The position numbers and the translations under genes were made by a program. The notes beneath the pieces were generated by a model, which did not search any database, was not told the origin of the DNA, and worked only from the letters and a program-made list of their open reading frames with translations. From the NCBI GenBank assembly GCA_004144175.1, contig SEFT01000020.1:1-64000 (forward strand): a stretch of 64,000 bases of DNA, written 5' to 3'. Below are positions 34,762 through 43,110 of this stretch, piece after piece. Source of the stretch: Sphingobacteriales bacterium. GTDB taxonomy: Bacteria > Bacteroidota > Bacteroidia > Chitinophagales > Chitinophagaceae. Every line of letters begins with the position of its first letter. The first letter of the stretch is position 1.

Positions 34762-36291
34762 ATGAAAAGAGATAGTGCTACCAAAAGTATATGGCAGGAA
34801 GGATTAGCGGAGCATCAGTCGGTCAATAGCTGGGATAAGAACGAAGTATACGATGTACTTATTGTTGGCGGAGGCATTACCGGCCTCACTACTGCCCTAT
34901 TGCTACAGGCGCAGGGCAAGAAATGCATACTGGCGGAGGCGCACAATATAGGCTTTGGTACTACGGGCGGCACTACAGCCCACCTGAATACAACACTCGA
35001 CAGCCCTTACGACCAGATAGAGAGCGACTTTGGTGCGAATGGTGCAAAACAGGTAGCATCAGCTACACGCGAAGCACTGGACATCATTGAGGACCTTGTC
35101 ATTACCCACGATATCGATTGCGACCTGCAATACCAGCCGGGCTATCTCTTTGCAGAAACGGATGAAGAAGTAAAGCAGCTTGAAAAAATAAAAACAGCGT
35201 CCAGCAAAGCAGGCGTTGTCGCCAGTTGGACCGACCATGTACCAACCCCTGTAAGCTATATAAAAGCCGTACGCTTTGAAATGCAGGGTATGATACATGC
35301 TACTAAATACATCTACGGCCTTGCAAAAGCTTATGAGCAGCAGGGTGGTATATTGCTACAGCACTGCATTGTAAATAAGCTCGGCAAGAACGAGTACCAC
35401 GAAGCCGATACATCGCTTGGAACTATAAAGGCTAAACTGGTGGTATATGCTACACATATACCACCGGGTATCAATCTGCTACACTTCAGGTGTGCACCAT
35501 ACCGTAGCTATGCTGCGGCTTTTACTGTTAAAGACGGTAAGTATCCTGATGGACTGGTATATGATATGCAAGAACCCTATCATTACTACCGTACACAAAA
35601 GCTGGATGGTAAAGAATACATCATAGCAGGAGGGTGCGACCACAAGACAGGGCACGAGGAAAATACAGAGCAGAAGTTCGTAGAACTAGAAGCATATCTG
35701 GGCAAGTACTACCAAATAGAAAGTACTGATTTTAAGTGGTCGTCGCAATATTTCAACTCATCTGACGGCTTGCCGTATATAGGTTTGCTGCCGGGCTATA
35801 ATGATATATATGTAGGTACAGGATATAGTGGTAACGGTATTACGCTTGGCTCTTTAGCAGGCAAGATTATAGCCGACCTGATCGTGAAAGGAGAAAATGA
35901 ACATGCTGACCTTTTTAAACCTAGCAGGGTAAAACCGGTTGCGGGTTTTATGGACTTTGTGAAGGAGAATGCTGACGTTATCAGCAAGTTCGTGGGCATG
36001 CGCTTTAGCTATGAGAAAATAGCATCATTAATAGAATTAGCGCCCGGCGACGCAGTACTCGCCGATTGGGAAGACAAAAAAGTTGCCCTTTATAAAGACG
36101 AGAACGGACGCGTGCACGCGGTAGACCCCGTATGCCCGCATGCTAAATGCCTGGTAGCATGGAACAATGCTGAGAAAAGCTGGGACTGTCCTTGCCACGG
36201 CTCACGGTTCGCGTGCAACGGAACACTATTGACCGGCCCGGCGCGACGAGGGCTTACGCAAATAAAATGGGAAGATATTGAAGGGGATTGA
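34762..36291 (+). CDS. FAD-dependent oxidoreductase fused to a C-terminal Rieske domain
   Basis: 509 residues. The N-terminal part (about 1-395) is a DadA/glycine-oxidase-like FAD domain: DVLIVGGGITGLTTALLLQ at about 31-49 and FGTTGGTTAHLNTTLDS. The C-terminus (about 430-509) is a Rieske [2Fe-2S] domain with C458-P-H460 and C476-P-C-H479, an intact CxHx15CxxH ligand set. Electrons from the amine or other substrate bound at FAD could pass to the FeS cluster and on to a carrier. This fusion is a known but poorly characterised family. No signal peptide, so cytosolic. The substrate is unknown; the gene is monocistronic, with a terminator at its stop. Confidence 0.88.
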   Translation: MKRDSATKSIWQEGLAEHQSVNSWDKNEVYDVLIVGGGITGLTTALLLQAQGKKCILAEAHNIGFGTTGGTTAHLNTTLDSPYDQIESDFGANGAKQVASATREALDIIEDLVITHDIDCDLQYQPGYLFAETDEEVKQLEKIKTASSKAGVVASWTDHVPTPVSYIKAVRFEMQGMIHATKYIYGLAKAYEQQGGILLQHCIVNKLGKNEYHEADTSLGTIKAKLVVYATHIPPGINLLHFRCAPYRSYAAAFTVKDGKYPDGLVYDMQEPYHYYRTQKLDGKEYIIAGGCDHKTGHEENTEQKFVELEAYLGKYYQIESTDFKWSSQYFNSSDGLPYIGLLPGYNDIYVGTGYSGNGITLGSLAGKIIADLIVKGENEHADLFKPSRVKPVAGFMDFVKENADVISKFVGMRFSYEKIASLIELAPGDAVLADWEDKKVALYKDENGRVHAVDPVCPHAKCLVAWNNAEKSWDCPCHGSRFACNGTLLTGPARRGLTQIKWEDIEGD

Positions 36292-36310
36292 TGCAAATCA
36301 ATCCCTTTTC
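36281..36310 (+). terminator. Terminator overlapping the Rieske-protein stop codon
   Basis: GGGATTGA / TCAATCCC with a TGCAAA loop, extended by A-T and G-T pairs and followed by TTTTC. The left arm contains the stop codon of the oxidoreductase gene. Confidence 0.75.
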
Positions 36311-36340
36311 TTCGCTTACGGACGGTATAGTCCAAACCAC

Positions 36341-36348
36341 TAACTTTG
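36341..36348 (+). promoter_or_regulatory. Putative -7 promoter element of the M16 peptidase gene
   Basis: TAACTTTG fits TAnnTTTG and ends 19 nt before the ATG at 36368. Confidence 0.55.
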
Positions 36349-36367
36349 GCACTGTTAAGTAGGAAAT

Positions 36368-37621
36368 ATGCTACAGTTTGAAAGATTTACGTTAGAGAAC
36401 GGATTACGCGTTTTGGTACATGAAGACCGCACTACCCCCATGGTAGCGGTAAACGTATTGTATGATGTGGGTGCAAGGGACGAAGACCCGGAGCGTACAG
36501 GTTTCGCACACCTTTTTGAGCACCTGATGTTTGGCGGCTCTGAAAATATCCCCTCGTACGACGAGCCATTGCAAATGGCCGGAGGCGAGAACAATGCTTA
36601 TACTACAAACGACATCACCAATTACTATATACAGCTGCCATTGCAGAATATAGAAACGGCACTATGGCTGGAGAGCGACCGTATGAAGGCGCTGGACTTC
36701 AGCGATAAGAGCCTGGATGTGCAGCGCAAGGTGGTAAGCGAAGAATTTAAAGAACACTACATCAATAAGCCATACGGTGATGCCTGGGAGCATATGCGCA
36801 CACTTGCATACACTACGCACCCCTACCGCTGGATGACCATTGGTAAAGAGCTAAAGCATATAGAAGAAGCGCAGCTGGCAGATGTAAAGGCATTCTTCTA
36901 CAAGCACTACACGCCCGTAAATGCCGTACTGTGTATAGCAGGCAATGTGACCGTACCGCAGGTAAAAGAACTGGCAGAAAAATGGTTTGGTGACATACCG
37001 GGCGGCGAAAAGTATACGCGTGTATTGCCAGCCGAGCCTCCGCAGCAGGCAGGAAGAACACGTACTGTATTTGCAGATGTGCCTTTGGATGCGCTGTATA
37101 AAGCATGGCATATTGAAGGCAGGCTTGCATTGCCATATTATGCCAGTGACCTGATCACGGAGATAATGGGTAGCGGCTTTTCATCACGCTTGTATCAGCG
37201 ACTGGTAAAAGAGCAGCAGCTGTTCAGCAATATCAATTGCTACCATACAGGTAGCCTCGACCCGGGGCTGTTGGTAGTAGAGGGGAAGATAGTAGAAGGT
37301 CGAAGCATAGAAGAAGCTGATGCTGCCGTAGAAGCAGAAATGCAAAAACTGGTGAGCGAAGGTGTAACACCCGAAGAGCTGCAAAAGGCAAAAAACAAGA
37401 TAGAGGCTATGATCACCTTTGAGGATATGAGCCTGCTATCGCGCGCTAACAATCTCGCTTTTTATGAGTTGCTGGGCGATGCGCAGATGATAAACGACGA
37501 ATGGAACCGTTACCAGGCTGTAACGGCTAACTTCCTGCAGGAGACTGCCAGAAATATCTTCAGGCCCGACAACTGCAGTACGCTTTTTTATCGTAAGAAA
37601 ACAGATAGCCAGCAATCGTAA
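36368..37621 (+). CDS. M16-family zinc peptidase
   Basis: 417 residues of the pitrilysin/insulinase family. The inverted zinc motif HLFEHLMF (HxxEH, His and Glu near residues 47-51) is intact, and the downstream glutamate sits in VVSEEFKEHY near residue 124. An M16C-type second domain spans about 165-410. There is no signal peptide, so it is probably cytosolic. In many Bacteroidota a second, catalytically inactive M16 partner is encoded next door; here the next gene is a nitronate monooxygenase-like enzyme, so this copy may act as a homodimer. Confidence 0.9.
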   Translation: MLQFERFTLENGLRVLVHEDRTTPMVAVNVLYDVGARDEDPERTGFAHLFEHLMFGGSENIPSYDEPLQMAGGENNAYTTNDITNYYIQLPLQNIETALWLESDRMKALDFSDKSLDVQRKVVSEEFKEHYINKPYGDAWEHMRTLAYTTHPYRWMTIGKELKHIEEAQLADVKAFFYKHYTPVNAVLCIAGNVTVPQVKELAEKWFGDIPGGEKYTRVLPAEPPQQAGRTRTVFADVPLDALYKAWHIEGRLALPYYASDLITEIMGSGFSSRLYQRLVKEQQLFSNINCYHTGSLDPGLLVVEGKIVEGRSIEEADAAVEAEMQKLVSEGVTPEELQKAKNKIEAMITFEDMSLLSRANNLAFYELLGDAQMINDEWNRYQAVTANFLQETARNIFRPDNCSTLFYRKKTDSQQS

Positions 37622-37658
37622 GCACAAGTATATTTAAGGTCTCACACACAACACACAC

Positions 37659-38639
37659 ATGCTTTTTGAAGGAAAGTTTGCCGCTGATGGCGGCTCATTT
37701 GATAACCGTATTACCAAGCTTTTTGACATTCAGTACCCCATAGTACAGGCGGGTATGATATGGGCATCGGGCTGGCGTTTGGCATCTGCGGTGAGCAATG
37801 CCGGCGGACTAGGCCTGATAGGTGCAGGCAGCATGTACCCCGATGTATTGCGCGAGCATATACAGAAGTGTAAACAGGCAACCAACAAGCCGTTTGGCGT
37901 GAACCTGCCCCTGCTCTACCCCGATATAGATAAGCATATAGAAATACTGCTGGAAGAGAAGGTGCCGATAGTATTTACATCGGCGGGTAACCCCAAAACA
38001 TGGACGGGTAAATTAAAGGAGAACGGCATTAAGGTAGTACACGTAGTATCGAGCGCGAAGTTTGCGAAGAAGAGTGAAGATGCAGGTGTAGATGCAGTAG
38101 TGGCTGAGGGCTTTGAAGCAGGCGGCCATAATGGGCGCGAAGAAACAACCACACTATGCCTGATACCATCGGTTAGGCAGGCTATCAGCATTCCGCTGAT
38201 AGCAGCGGGCGGTATTGCAACAGGACGTGCTATGTATGCGATGATGGCGCTGGGTGCTGAGGCTGTGCAAGTGGGCAGCCGCTTTGTATGCAGCCCCGAG
38301 GCATCAAGCCACCAGGCATTTAAAGACACAGTGGTATCCGCCAATGAAGGAGATACGGTGCTTACGCTAAAAAAGCTAACACCGGTAAGGCTTATCAGGA
38401 ACCAGTTCTACAAGCAAGTACAAGAAGCAGAAGACGGCTGCGCTACAACCGATCAACTGGAAGACCTGCTGGGTCGTGCGCGTGCTAAACGAGGCATGTT
38501 TGACGGCGACTTGAACGAAGGGGAATTGGAGATAGGACAAGTGAGCAGCATCATACGAGAAATAAAGCCGGCTGCGGATATCGTTAGTGAACTGTGGAAC
38601 GAATTTAAGCAGACAGCAACTGCACCGTTCGTTTATTAA
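37659..38639 (+). CDS. Nitronate monooxygenase / FabK-like flavoprotein
   Basis: 326 residues with a TIM-barrel FMN fold of the 2-nitropropane dioxygenase family. Seen: FDIQYPIVQAGMIWASGWRLASAVSNAGGLGLIG near the N-terminus, FGVNLPLL, AEGFEAGGHNG near residues 149-159 carrying the conserved glycine-histidine site, and AAGGIATGRAMYAMMALGAEAVQVGSRF for phosphate binding. The family includes nitronate monooxygenases and the enoyl-ACP reductase FabK; since fabI is encoded 4.6 kb downstream, a fatty-acid role is not required. It lies 37 nt after the M16 gene and is probably co-transcribed. A short CA-rich run precedes the ATG. Confidence 0.85.
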   Translation: MLFEGKFAADGGSFDNRITKLFDIQYPIVQAGMIWASGWRLASAVSNAGGLGLIGAGSMYPDVLREHIQKCKQATNKPFGVNLPLLYPDIDKHIEILLEEKVPIVFTSAGNPKTWTGKLKENGIKVVHVVSSAKFAKKSEDAGVDAVVAEGFEAGGHNGREETTTLCLIPSVRQAISIPLIAAGGIATGRAMYAMMALGAEAVQVGSRFVCSPEASSHQAFKDTVVSANEGDTVLTLKKLTPVRLIRNQFYKQVQEAEDGCATTDQLEDLLGRARAKRGMFDGDLNEGELEIGQVSSIIREIKPAADIVSELWNEFKQTATAPFVY

Positions 38640-38682
38640 GTTAAAAGTCAAAAGTGAAAAACTAAAAGAAGATATTTTCAAT

Positions 38683-38724
38683 AATAAAAAGTCCCGGTGC
38701 TGATACGCATCGGGACTTTTTATT
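38683..38724. terminator. Bidirectional terminator after the nitronate monooxygenase-like gene
   Basis: An 18-bp stem (38683-38700 with 38707-38724, one G-T pair) and a 6-nt loop with flanking A- and T-runs. It also lies just downstream of the possible small minus-strand gene. Confidence 0.85.
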
Positions 38725-38741
38725 AATTGGTTACGAATTAT

Positions 38742-38825
38742 TTACGGTTGAATTTCTATCTCGTCTTTTGAATCATTCCACACTTCATAATCTGTCGTCT
38801 CTACTATCTCCTGACTCTCGTTCAT
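38742..38825 (-). CDS. Possible 27-residue acidic peptide gene
   Basis: An ATG-started frame in the 275-nt gap encodes 27 residues, beginning MNESQEIVETTDYEVWNDS and ending EIEIQP, with net negative charge and one tryptophan. Its stop lies 18 nt from the bidirectional terminator at 38683-38724, which would end its transcript. An ACTAG/CTAGT inverted repeat lies just upstream of the ATG. No adjacent modification or export gene is seen. Composition is protein-like, but length alone does not exclude chance. I do not recognise a family. Confidence 0.35.
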   Translation of the reverse strand: MNESQEIVETTDYEVWNDSKDEIEIQP

Positions 38826-38913
38826 AGTTCACTAGTTTTTTACAATAGCTAGTAATAAAAAAGTGTACCCGATAAGCGTGACGAGTAGGGTTTTTCAAGA
38901 TTTTTTAACAGGC

Positions 38914-40164
38914 TTATTCTATCAAATAGCTCGGCTCTTCATTAATGAGGTTCAGGTCTACATTATCCATACCCGATATACCTTCTATAGAACCTTTGAT
39001 ATGCGCTGCGTTCAGCAATACTTTCTCCAGTTGCTTCTCACGTGCTTTCCAGAGTTTTTCCATCTGGTCGCGTTCCCGCTGTATTGACATCTTCATCGAC
39101 ATAAAGCCTTCGCGAATGGCCTTCCATTGCTCGGAAAATTCCTGGCTTGTGAGGTAGTTGTAGAGCAGGGTCATTTTATCACCCTTATTCTCCTGGTTTT
39201 TGGCTGCAACGTGTACACGGATGATAAGATCGCGTAGTACACTGGTAAGCGCCCTTACTTCGCTAAACGAGCATATCCAGACCCCATCCTTTTCACCAAA
39301 GCAGTCCATATCCTTAGGCATAGCCTGCGTTACGATCACTGCTACATCGGCTCCCAGGTTGCGCATATCGGCTTTCAGCTTCTCTATCCATTCGGAGCTA
39401 AAGTCCTTGGTACGCTTGCTTTCGTAGATGATCTTACCACATTCCTGCCCAAAGCTGTTGCGCACCGTTTGTATACAATCGGCACCTCTTACACCCTTGC
39501 CCACCTCATTCACCATATCGAATGGGAAGGAGCTACGGAGTAGGGCTTCCAGCAGTAGTTCCTGTACCTCGCCTTGCAGCTGCATAGAACCCTGCTCGGC
39601 TTTGCGCTTCATTTCTTCGGCCAGCAGGCGCTGGTCTTCCAGTTGTTTCTCCAGCTCCTTTATCTTCATAAAGTGCTCTTGATCTTTCAGCTTACTGCGC
39701 TCGTTTTCTTCTTTTCTTAATATTTCTTGCAGTCTTTCCCGCTCTTCCAGCAGCGAGCGTTTCAGCCTTAGTTCCAGCTCCTGCTCTTGCTGGGCAAGCT
39801 TTTCTTTTATTTCCAGATAGGCTATTTCCAGTTGCTGTGCGGTCTTTATCTTCTCGTCTTTATCGGCCAGCATTCGTTGGAAGTGCTTCAGCTGCGTATC
39901 GTATTCCTCGGCAATATTTTTCTTCAGTTCTGCCGACAGGTTTTGCTCCAGCGTTTTCTTTTCTGCGTCCAACCTCCGTTTTAGTTCGGCATCCAGGTTT
40001 TGCTGTTTTTGCAACAGCACGTCTTCGCGCTGGCGAAACTCATCTTCCTTTTTTTTCTGTGCATCTATCCATTTCTGGCGAAGCTCTTTAGTTATCTCAT
40101 CTCTTATGGCCGATGTAAGTTCGAATTGGGTAGTGCAGCTGGGGCAAACAATGGTAGTACTCAT
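38914..40164 (-). CDS. DUF2130 protein
   Basis: 416 residues. The N-terminus has a single CPSC zinc-knuckle-like pair (VCPSCTTQFEL). A long charged coiled coil covers about 25-215 (heptad-like runs of E, K, L, Q). The C-terminal DUF2130 domain begins near 215 and includes FDMVNEVGKGVRGADCIQ, CGKIIYESKRTKDFS and LGADVAVIVTQAMPKDM. The conserved G-x-D, E and K residues are consistent with a nuclease-like core, and the whole layout recalls RmuC. Function is unknown. The gene is alone; it is divergent from the porE-like gene. Confidence 0.85.
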   Translation of the reverse strand: MSTTIVCPSCTTQFELTSAIRDEITKELRQKWIDAQKKKEDEFRQREDVLLQKQQNLDAELKRRLDAEKKTLEQNLSAELKKNIAEEYDTQLKHFQRMLADKDEKIKTAQQLEIAYLEIKEKLAQQEQELELRLKRSLLEERERLQEILRKEENERSKLKDQEHFMKIKELEKQLEDQRLLAEEMKRKAEQGSMQLQGEVQELLLEALLRSSFPFDMVNEVGKGVRGADCIQTVRNSFGQECGKIIYESKRTKDFSSEWIEKLKADMRNLGADVAVIVTQAMPKDMDCFGEKDGVWICSFSEVRALTSVLRDLIIRVHVAAKNQENKGDKMTLLYNYLTSQEFSEQWKAIREGFMSMKMSIQRERDQMEKLWKAREKQLEKVLLNAAHIKGSIEGISGMDNVDLNLINEEPSYLIE

Positions 40165-40232
40165 ACGCGTCAGAAATCTATATATACCTTAAGATACAAA
40201 GTTCGGATTTATAAGGATATAGCAGCTCTGCG

Positions 40233-40240
40233 TATTTTTG
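40233..40240 (+). promoter_or_regulatory. Putative -7 promoter element of the porE-like gene
   Basis: TATTTTTG fits TAnnTTTG and ends 15 nt before the ATG at 40256. Confidence 0.55.
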
Positions 40241-40255
40241 ATTAGTTTTCCACAC

Positions 40256-42148
40256 ATGCGTACAAAGTACCTGGCACTGCTTTGCGTTATTTTCTCATAT
40301 ATGCCTGCATTTTCGCAGATACCCCTGCGTGCGCAGCAGTGTTTCGAAAGAGCATTGCGCGCCAAGGTAGCCCGCGAGGAAACCAAGGCGATAGAGAACA
40401 TGCTATGCGCCATAGGCGAGTACCACGCCTACACCGAAGCATACAGTATGCTGGGCGAATGGATGGTAGAAAAGCGCAGGTATGCTGAAGCTATACAATT
40501 ATTTACCAATGCTTCGAAAAACTGTCCTAATGGCAATAAAGCATTTGCCAAGCCGCTGGCTAAAAGCCTTATCAACAATCATAACTACAAAGCAGCGCTG
40601 GAGCTGATAAGTACATATAGTACCGCAACAGATAAGGAATGGGAGAAGATGAGGCAGCAGGCCGGTTTCATGGCGCAGGCTATGAGCAAAAAAATAACGG
40701 ACACCATTATCAATTCCGGCATTAGTGTAAACACATCAAAGGCCGAGCTATACCCATGTACCAGCACTGATAGCAATGTACTATTCTTTACAAGGCAAAC
40801 GAATGAACTGGATCATGACTTCTTCCGCACCACGGCAGATAGCTGTGGCGGGTGGTTCTATGCGCGGAATGTTGGTGAGCCTTTGAATACAAATAGCCAG
40901 GAATTTGCGCAGATGATATCGGCCGACGGCCATTATGTATTCTTTACCCGCTGCGAAAACAGGAGTGAGAATGGCTGGGGCCAGGGTGGCTGCGATCTGT
41001 ATATGGCCTACACGCCAGATAGTGGCTGGTCGATACCGCAGAGCTTCGGCGCTACCATTAATACACCCGCCTACGAAGGGCAAGGCTGCCTTTCACCGGA
41101 TAACAGGCAGTTGTTCTTTGCCAGCAACCGCGCAGGTGGGTATGGCGGTATGGATATATGGGTGAGCAAATTTGAAGATGGCATGTGGCACGAGCCGCGC
41201 AACATGGGGCCGCAAATAAATACGGCGGGCGACGAAAGCGCTCCGTTCATCCATACCGATAACAAGACCTTTTATTTCGCCAGCAGCGGCCATCCCGGCA
41301 TGGGTGGGCTGGATCTGTTCATGAGCAAGCGTGTGGACGATTCTGTGTTTAGCAAGCCGGTGAATATGGGCTATCCGGTGAATACTACTGCCAATGAAAC
41401 AAGCTTCTACACCACTATAGATGGCAAGAAGGCTTATTTCGCATCGGACCGGGATAGCATTGAGGGCAATTATGACATCTACGAAATGAAGATGCCGCAG
41501 CAACTACAACCGCAGCAGATAGCGTTTGTAAGAGGCTATGTGTTTGACAGCATTGCCAGAAACAGGCTGAATTATGCCAGCATCTACGTGACCGATGCAG
41601 CAACGGGACAGCAACTTTATCATTTCACCTCTAACAGGGGTGATGGCAGTTTTGCAATAGCCTTGCCGCTGGGCAAGAGTTATTCTTTCCAGGCGGATAG
41701 GATCGGCTACCTGGATATGTCAGATACAGTATCGCTGGTAGCAGGATATAGAACCGGTCAGGAAGTGTATCGCAACATATCGCTGCTGCCGCAAGACTAC
41801 CAAAAGCCCATTGAAGATTCCGTTATAGCCGTTATTCACTTTCCGCTGAATAGCGCATCACTTAGCGACAGTGACAAGACCGTGTTGCAAGAAGCATTAT
41901 CTCCCTGGCTAAGCAAGGAAATACTAGTGATGGTAAACGGCTATACCGACAATACAGGCACGCCCCTCATCAACGAGCAGCTATCTTATACACGTGCAGG
42001 CCTGGTATCGAAAGAACTGCAAAAAATAGGAGCTAATAGTTCGACCGTTCGCGAGCATGGCTGGGGCGAGGCCGACCCTGTAGCAACCAACGATACCGAG
42101 GAAGGCCGCAATATGAACCGGCGTGTAGAGGTGATCGTAAGGTGGTGA
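40256..42148 (+). CDS. PorE-like OmpA-family protein (TPR, PD40 propeller, CRD, OmpA C-terminal)
   Basis: 630 residues. Domain order: signal peptide MRTKYLALLCVIFSYMPAFSQ; TPR-like helices at about 25-150; a WD40-like beta-propeller of PD40 repeats at about 155-425 (LSPDNRQLFFASNRAGGYGGMD, TFYFASSGHPGMGGLDLF, KKAYFASDRDSIEGNYDIYE); a carboxypeptidase-regulatory fold at about 430-500; and an OmpA C-terminal peptidoglycan-binding domain at about 525-630 with NGYTDNTGTPLINEQLSYTRA and GRNMNRRVEVIV. This order equals that of PorE, which tethers the T9SS to peptidoglycan, but Bacteroidota have several such paralogues. A TTG at 40238 is an in-frame alternative; the ATG fits the promoter better. porQ lies two genes downstream. 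Confidence 0.75.
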   Translation: MRTKYLALLCVIFSYMPAFSQIPLRAQQCFERALRAKVAREETKAIENMLCAIGEYHAYTEAYSMLGEWMVEKRRYAEAIQLFTNASKNCPNGNKAFAKPLAKSLINNHNYKAALELISTYSTATDKEWEKMRQQAGFMAQAMSKKITDTIINSGISVNTSKAELYPCTSTDSNVLFFTRQTNELDHDFFRTTADSCGGWFYARNVGEPLNTNSQEFAQMISADGHYVFFTRCENRSENGWGQGGCDLYMAYTPDSGWSIPQSFGATINTPAYEGQGCLSPDNRQLFFASNRAGGYGGMDIWVSKFEDGMWHEPRNMGPQINTAGDESAPFIHTDNKTFYFASSGHPGMGGLDLFMSKRVDDSVFSKPVNMGYPVNTTANETSFYTTIDGKKAYFASDRDSIEGNYDIYEMKMPQQLQPQQIAFVRGYVFDSIARNRLNYASIYVTDAATGQQLYHFTSNRGDGSFAIALPLGKSYSFQADRIGYLDMSDTVSLVAGYRTGQEVYRNISLLPQDYQKPIEDSVIAVIHFPLNSASLSDSDKTVLQEALSPWLSKEILVMVNGYTDNTGTPLINEQLSYTRAGLVSKELQKIGANSSTVREHGWGEADPVATNDTEEGRNMNRRVEVIVRW

Positions 42149-42232
42149 TATAGGTGTTTTGCATATCTGCGGTAGCATGGCTGTTTTTTTCTACTTTTAC
42201 TACTCAAATTCAAATAATAAAAGATATACATA

Positions 42233-43081
42233 ATGGCTCACCAATTGCTAAAAGGAAAGAAAGGAATCATATTTGGTGCACTGGACGAACGCTCAATGGC
42301 ATGGAAAACCGCCCTGCGTGCAGTAGAAGAAGGTGCTGAGATAGTACTGACAAATGCACCTATAGCGCTGCGCATGGGTAAGATAAACGAGCTGGCAAAA
42401 CAATGCAATAATGCACCCGTTATACCTGCCGATGGTACGTCGGTTGCAGATATAGAGAACCTGTTTCAAAAGAGCATGGAGCACTTTGGTGGCAAGATTG
42501 ATTTCGTACTGCACTCTATCGGCATGTCTCCTAACGTGCGCAAGAGCATTAAGTACACAGATACGAACTATGACAACTTCCTGAAGACATTGGATATATC
42601 TGCATTGTCGCTGCACAAAGTATTGCAGACAGCTATGAAGATGGATGCGCTGAATGAATGGTCATCGGTTGTAGCACTGTCGTATATAGCCGCGCAACGC
42701 ACCTTCCCCGGCTACAACGATATGGCCGAGGCTAAAGCGCTGATGGAAAGCATCGCGCGCAGCTTTGGCTACCACTATGGCTTTGCTAAGAAAGTACGTG
42801 TAAATACAGTGTCGCAATCTCCTACCATCACAACTGCAGGTTCGGGTGTATCGGGCTTCGATGCATTCTTCAGCTACGCCGATAAGATGTCGCCACTGGG
42901 CAATGCCAGCGCTGAGGACTGCGCTAACTTCTGCGTAATGCTGTTCAGCGACTATACACGTATGGTAACGATGCAGAACCTCTTCCACGATGGCGGCTTC
43001 TCTAACACAGGCGTAAGCCAGCCGATCATCGAAGAAATGCAAAAAGCAGCAGCTACGGGTGCAGAAACTGCCAATAGCTAA
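42233..43081 (+). CDS. fabI: Enoyl-[acyl-carrier-protein] reductase (NADH)
   Basis: Final reductive step of type II fatty acid elongation. The 282-residue SDR protein has the FabI-type cofactor site KKGIIFGALDERSMAWKTA, LHSIGMSPN near residues 93-101, and the catalytic pair Y161-x6-K168 in YNDMAEAKAL with a preceding Y151. The C-terminus has NLFHDGGFSNTG, typical of FabI. TACTTTTA, one mismatch from the -7 consensus, lies at 42192-42199. It is followed 29 nt later by porQ and may share its transcript. Confidence 0.95.
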   Translation: MAHQLLKGKKGIIFGALDERSMAWKTALRAVEEGAEIVLTNAPIALRMGKINELAKQCNNAPVIPADGTSVADIENLFQKSMEHFGGKIDFVLHSIGMSPNVRKSIKYTDTNYDNFLKTLDISALSLHKVLQTAMKMDALNEWSSVVALSYIAAQRTFPGYNDMAEAKALMESIARSFGYHYGFAKKVRVNTVSQSPTITTAGSGVSGFDAFFSYADKMSPLGNASAEDCANFCVMLFSDYTRMVTMQNLFHDGGFSNTGVSQPIIEEMQKAAATGAETANS

Positions 43082-43110
43082 ACCTGATAAAACAGCAATA
43101 AACTACCTGT

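Noticed and set aside
37640-37661. CA-rich repeat before the nitronate monooxygenase-like ATG, possible phase-variable tract
   Set aside because: The repeat is short and interrupted (CTCACACACAACACACACAT) and lies outside the coding frame; there is no evidence of slippage.
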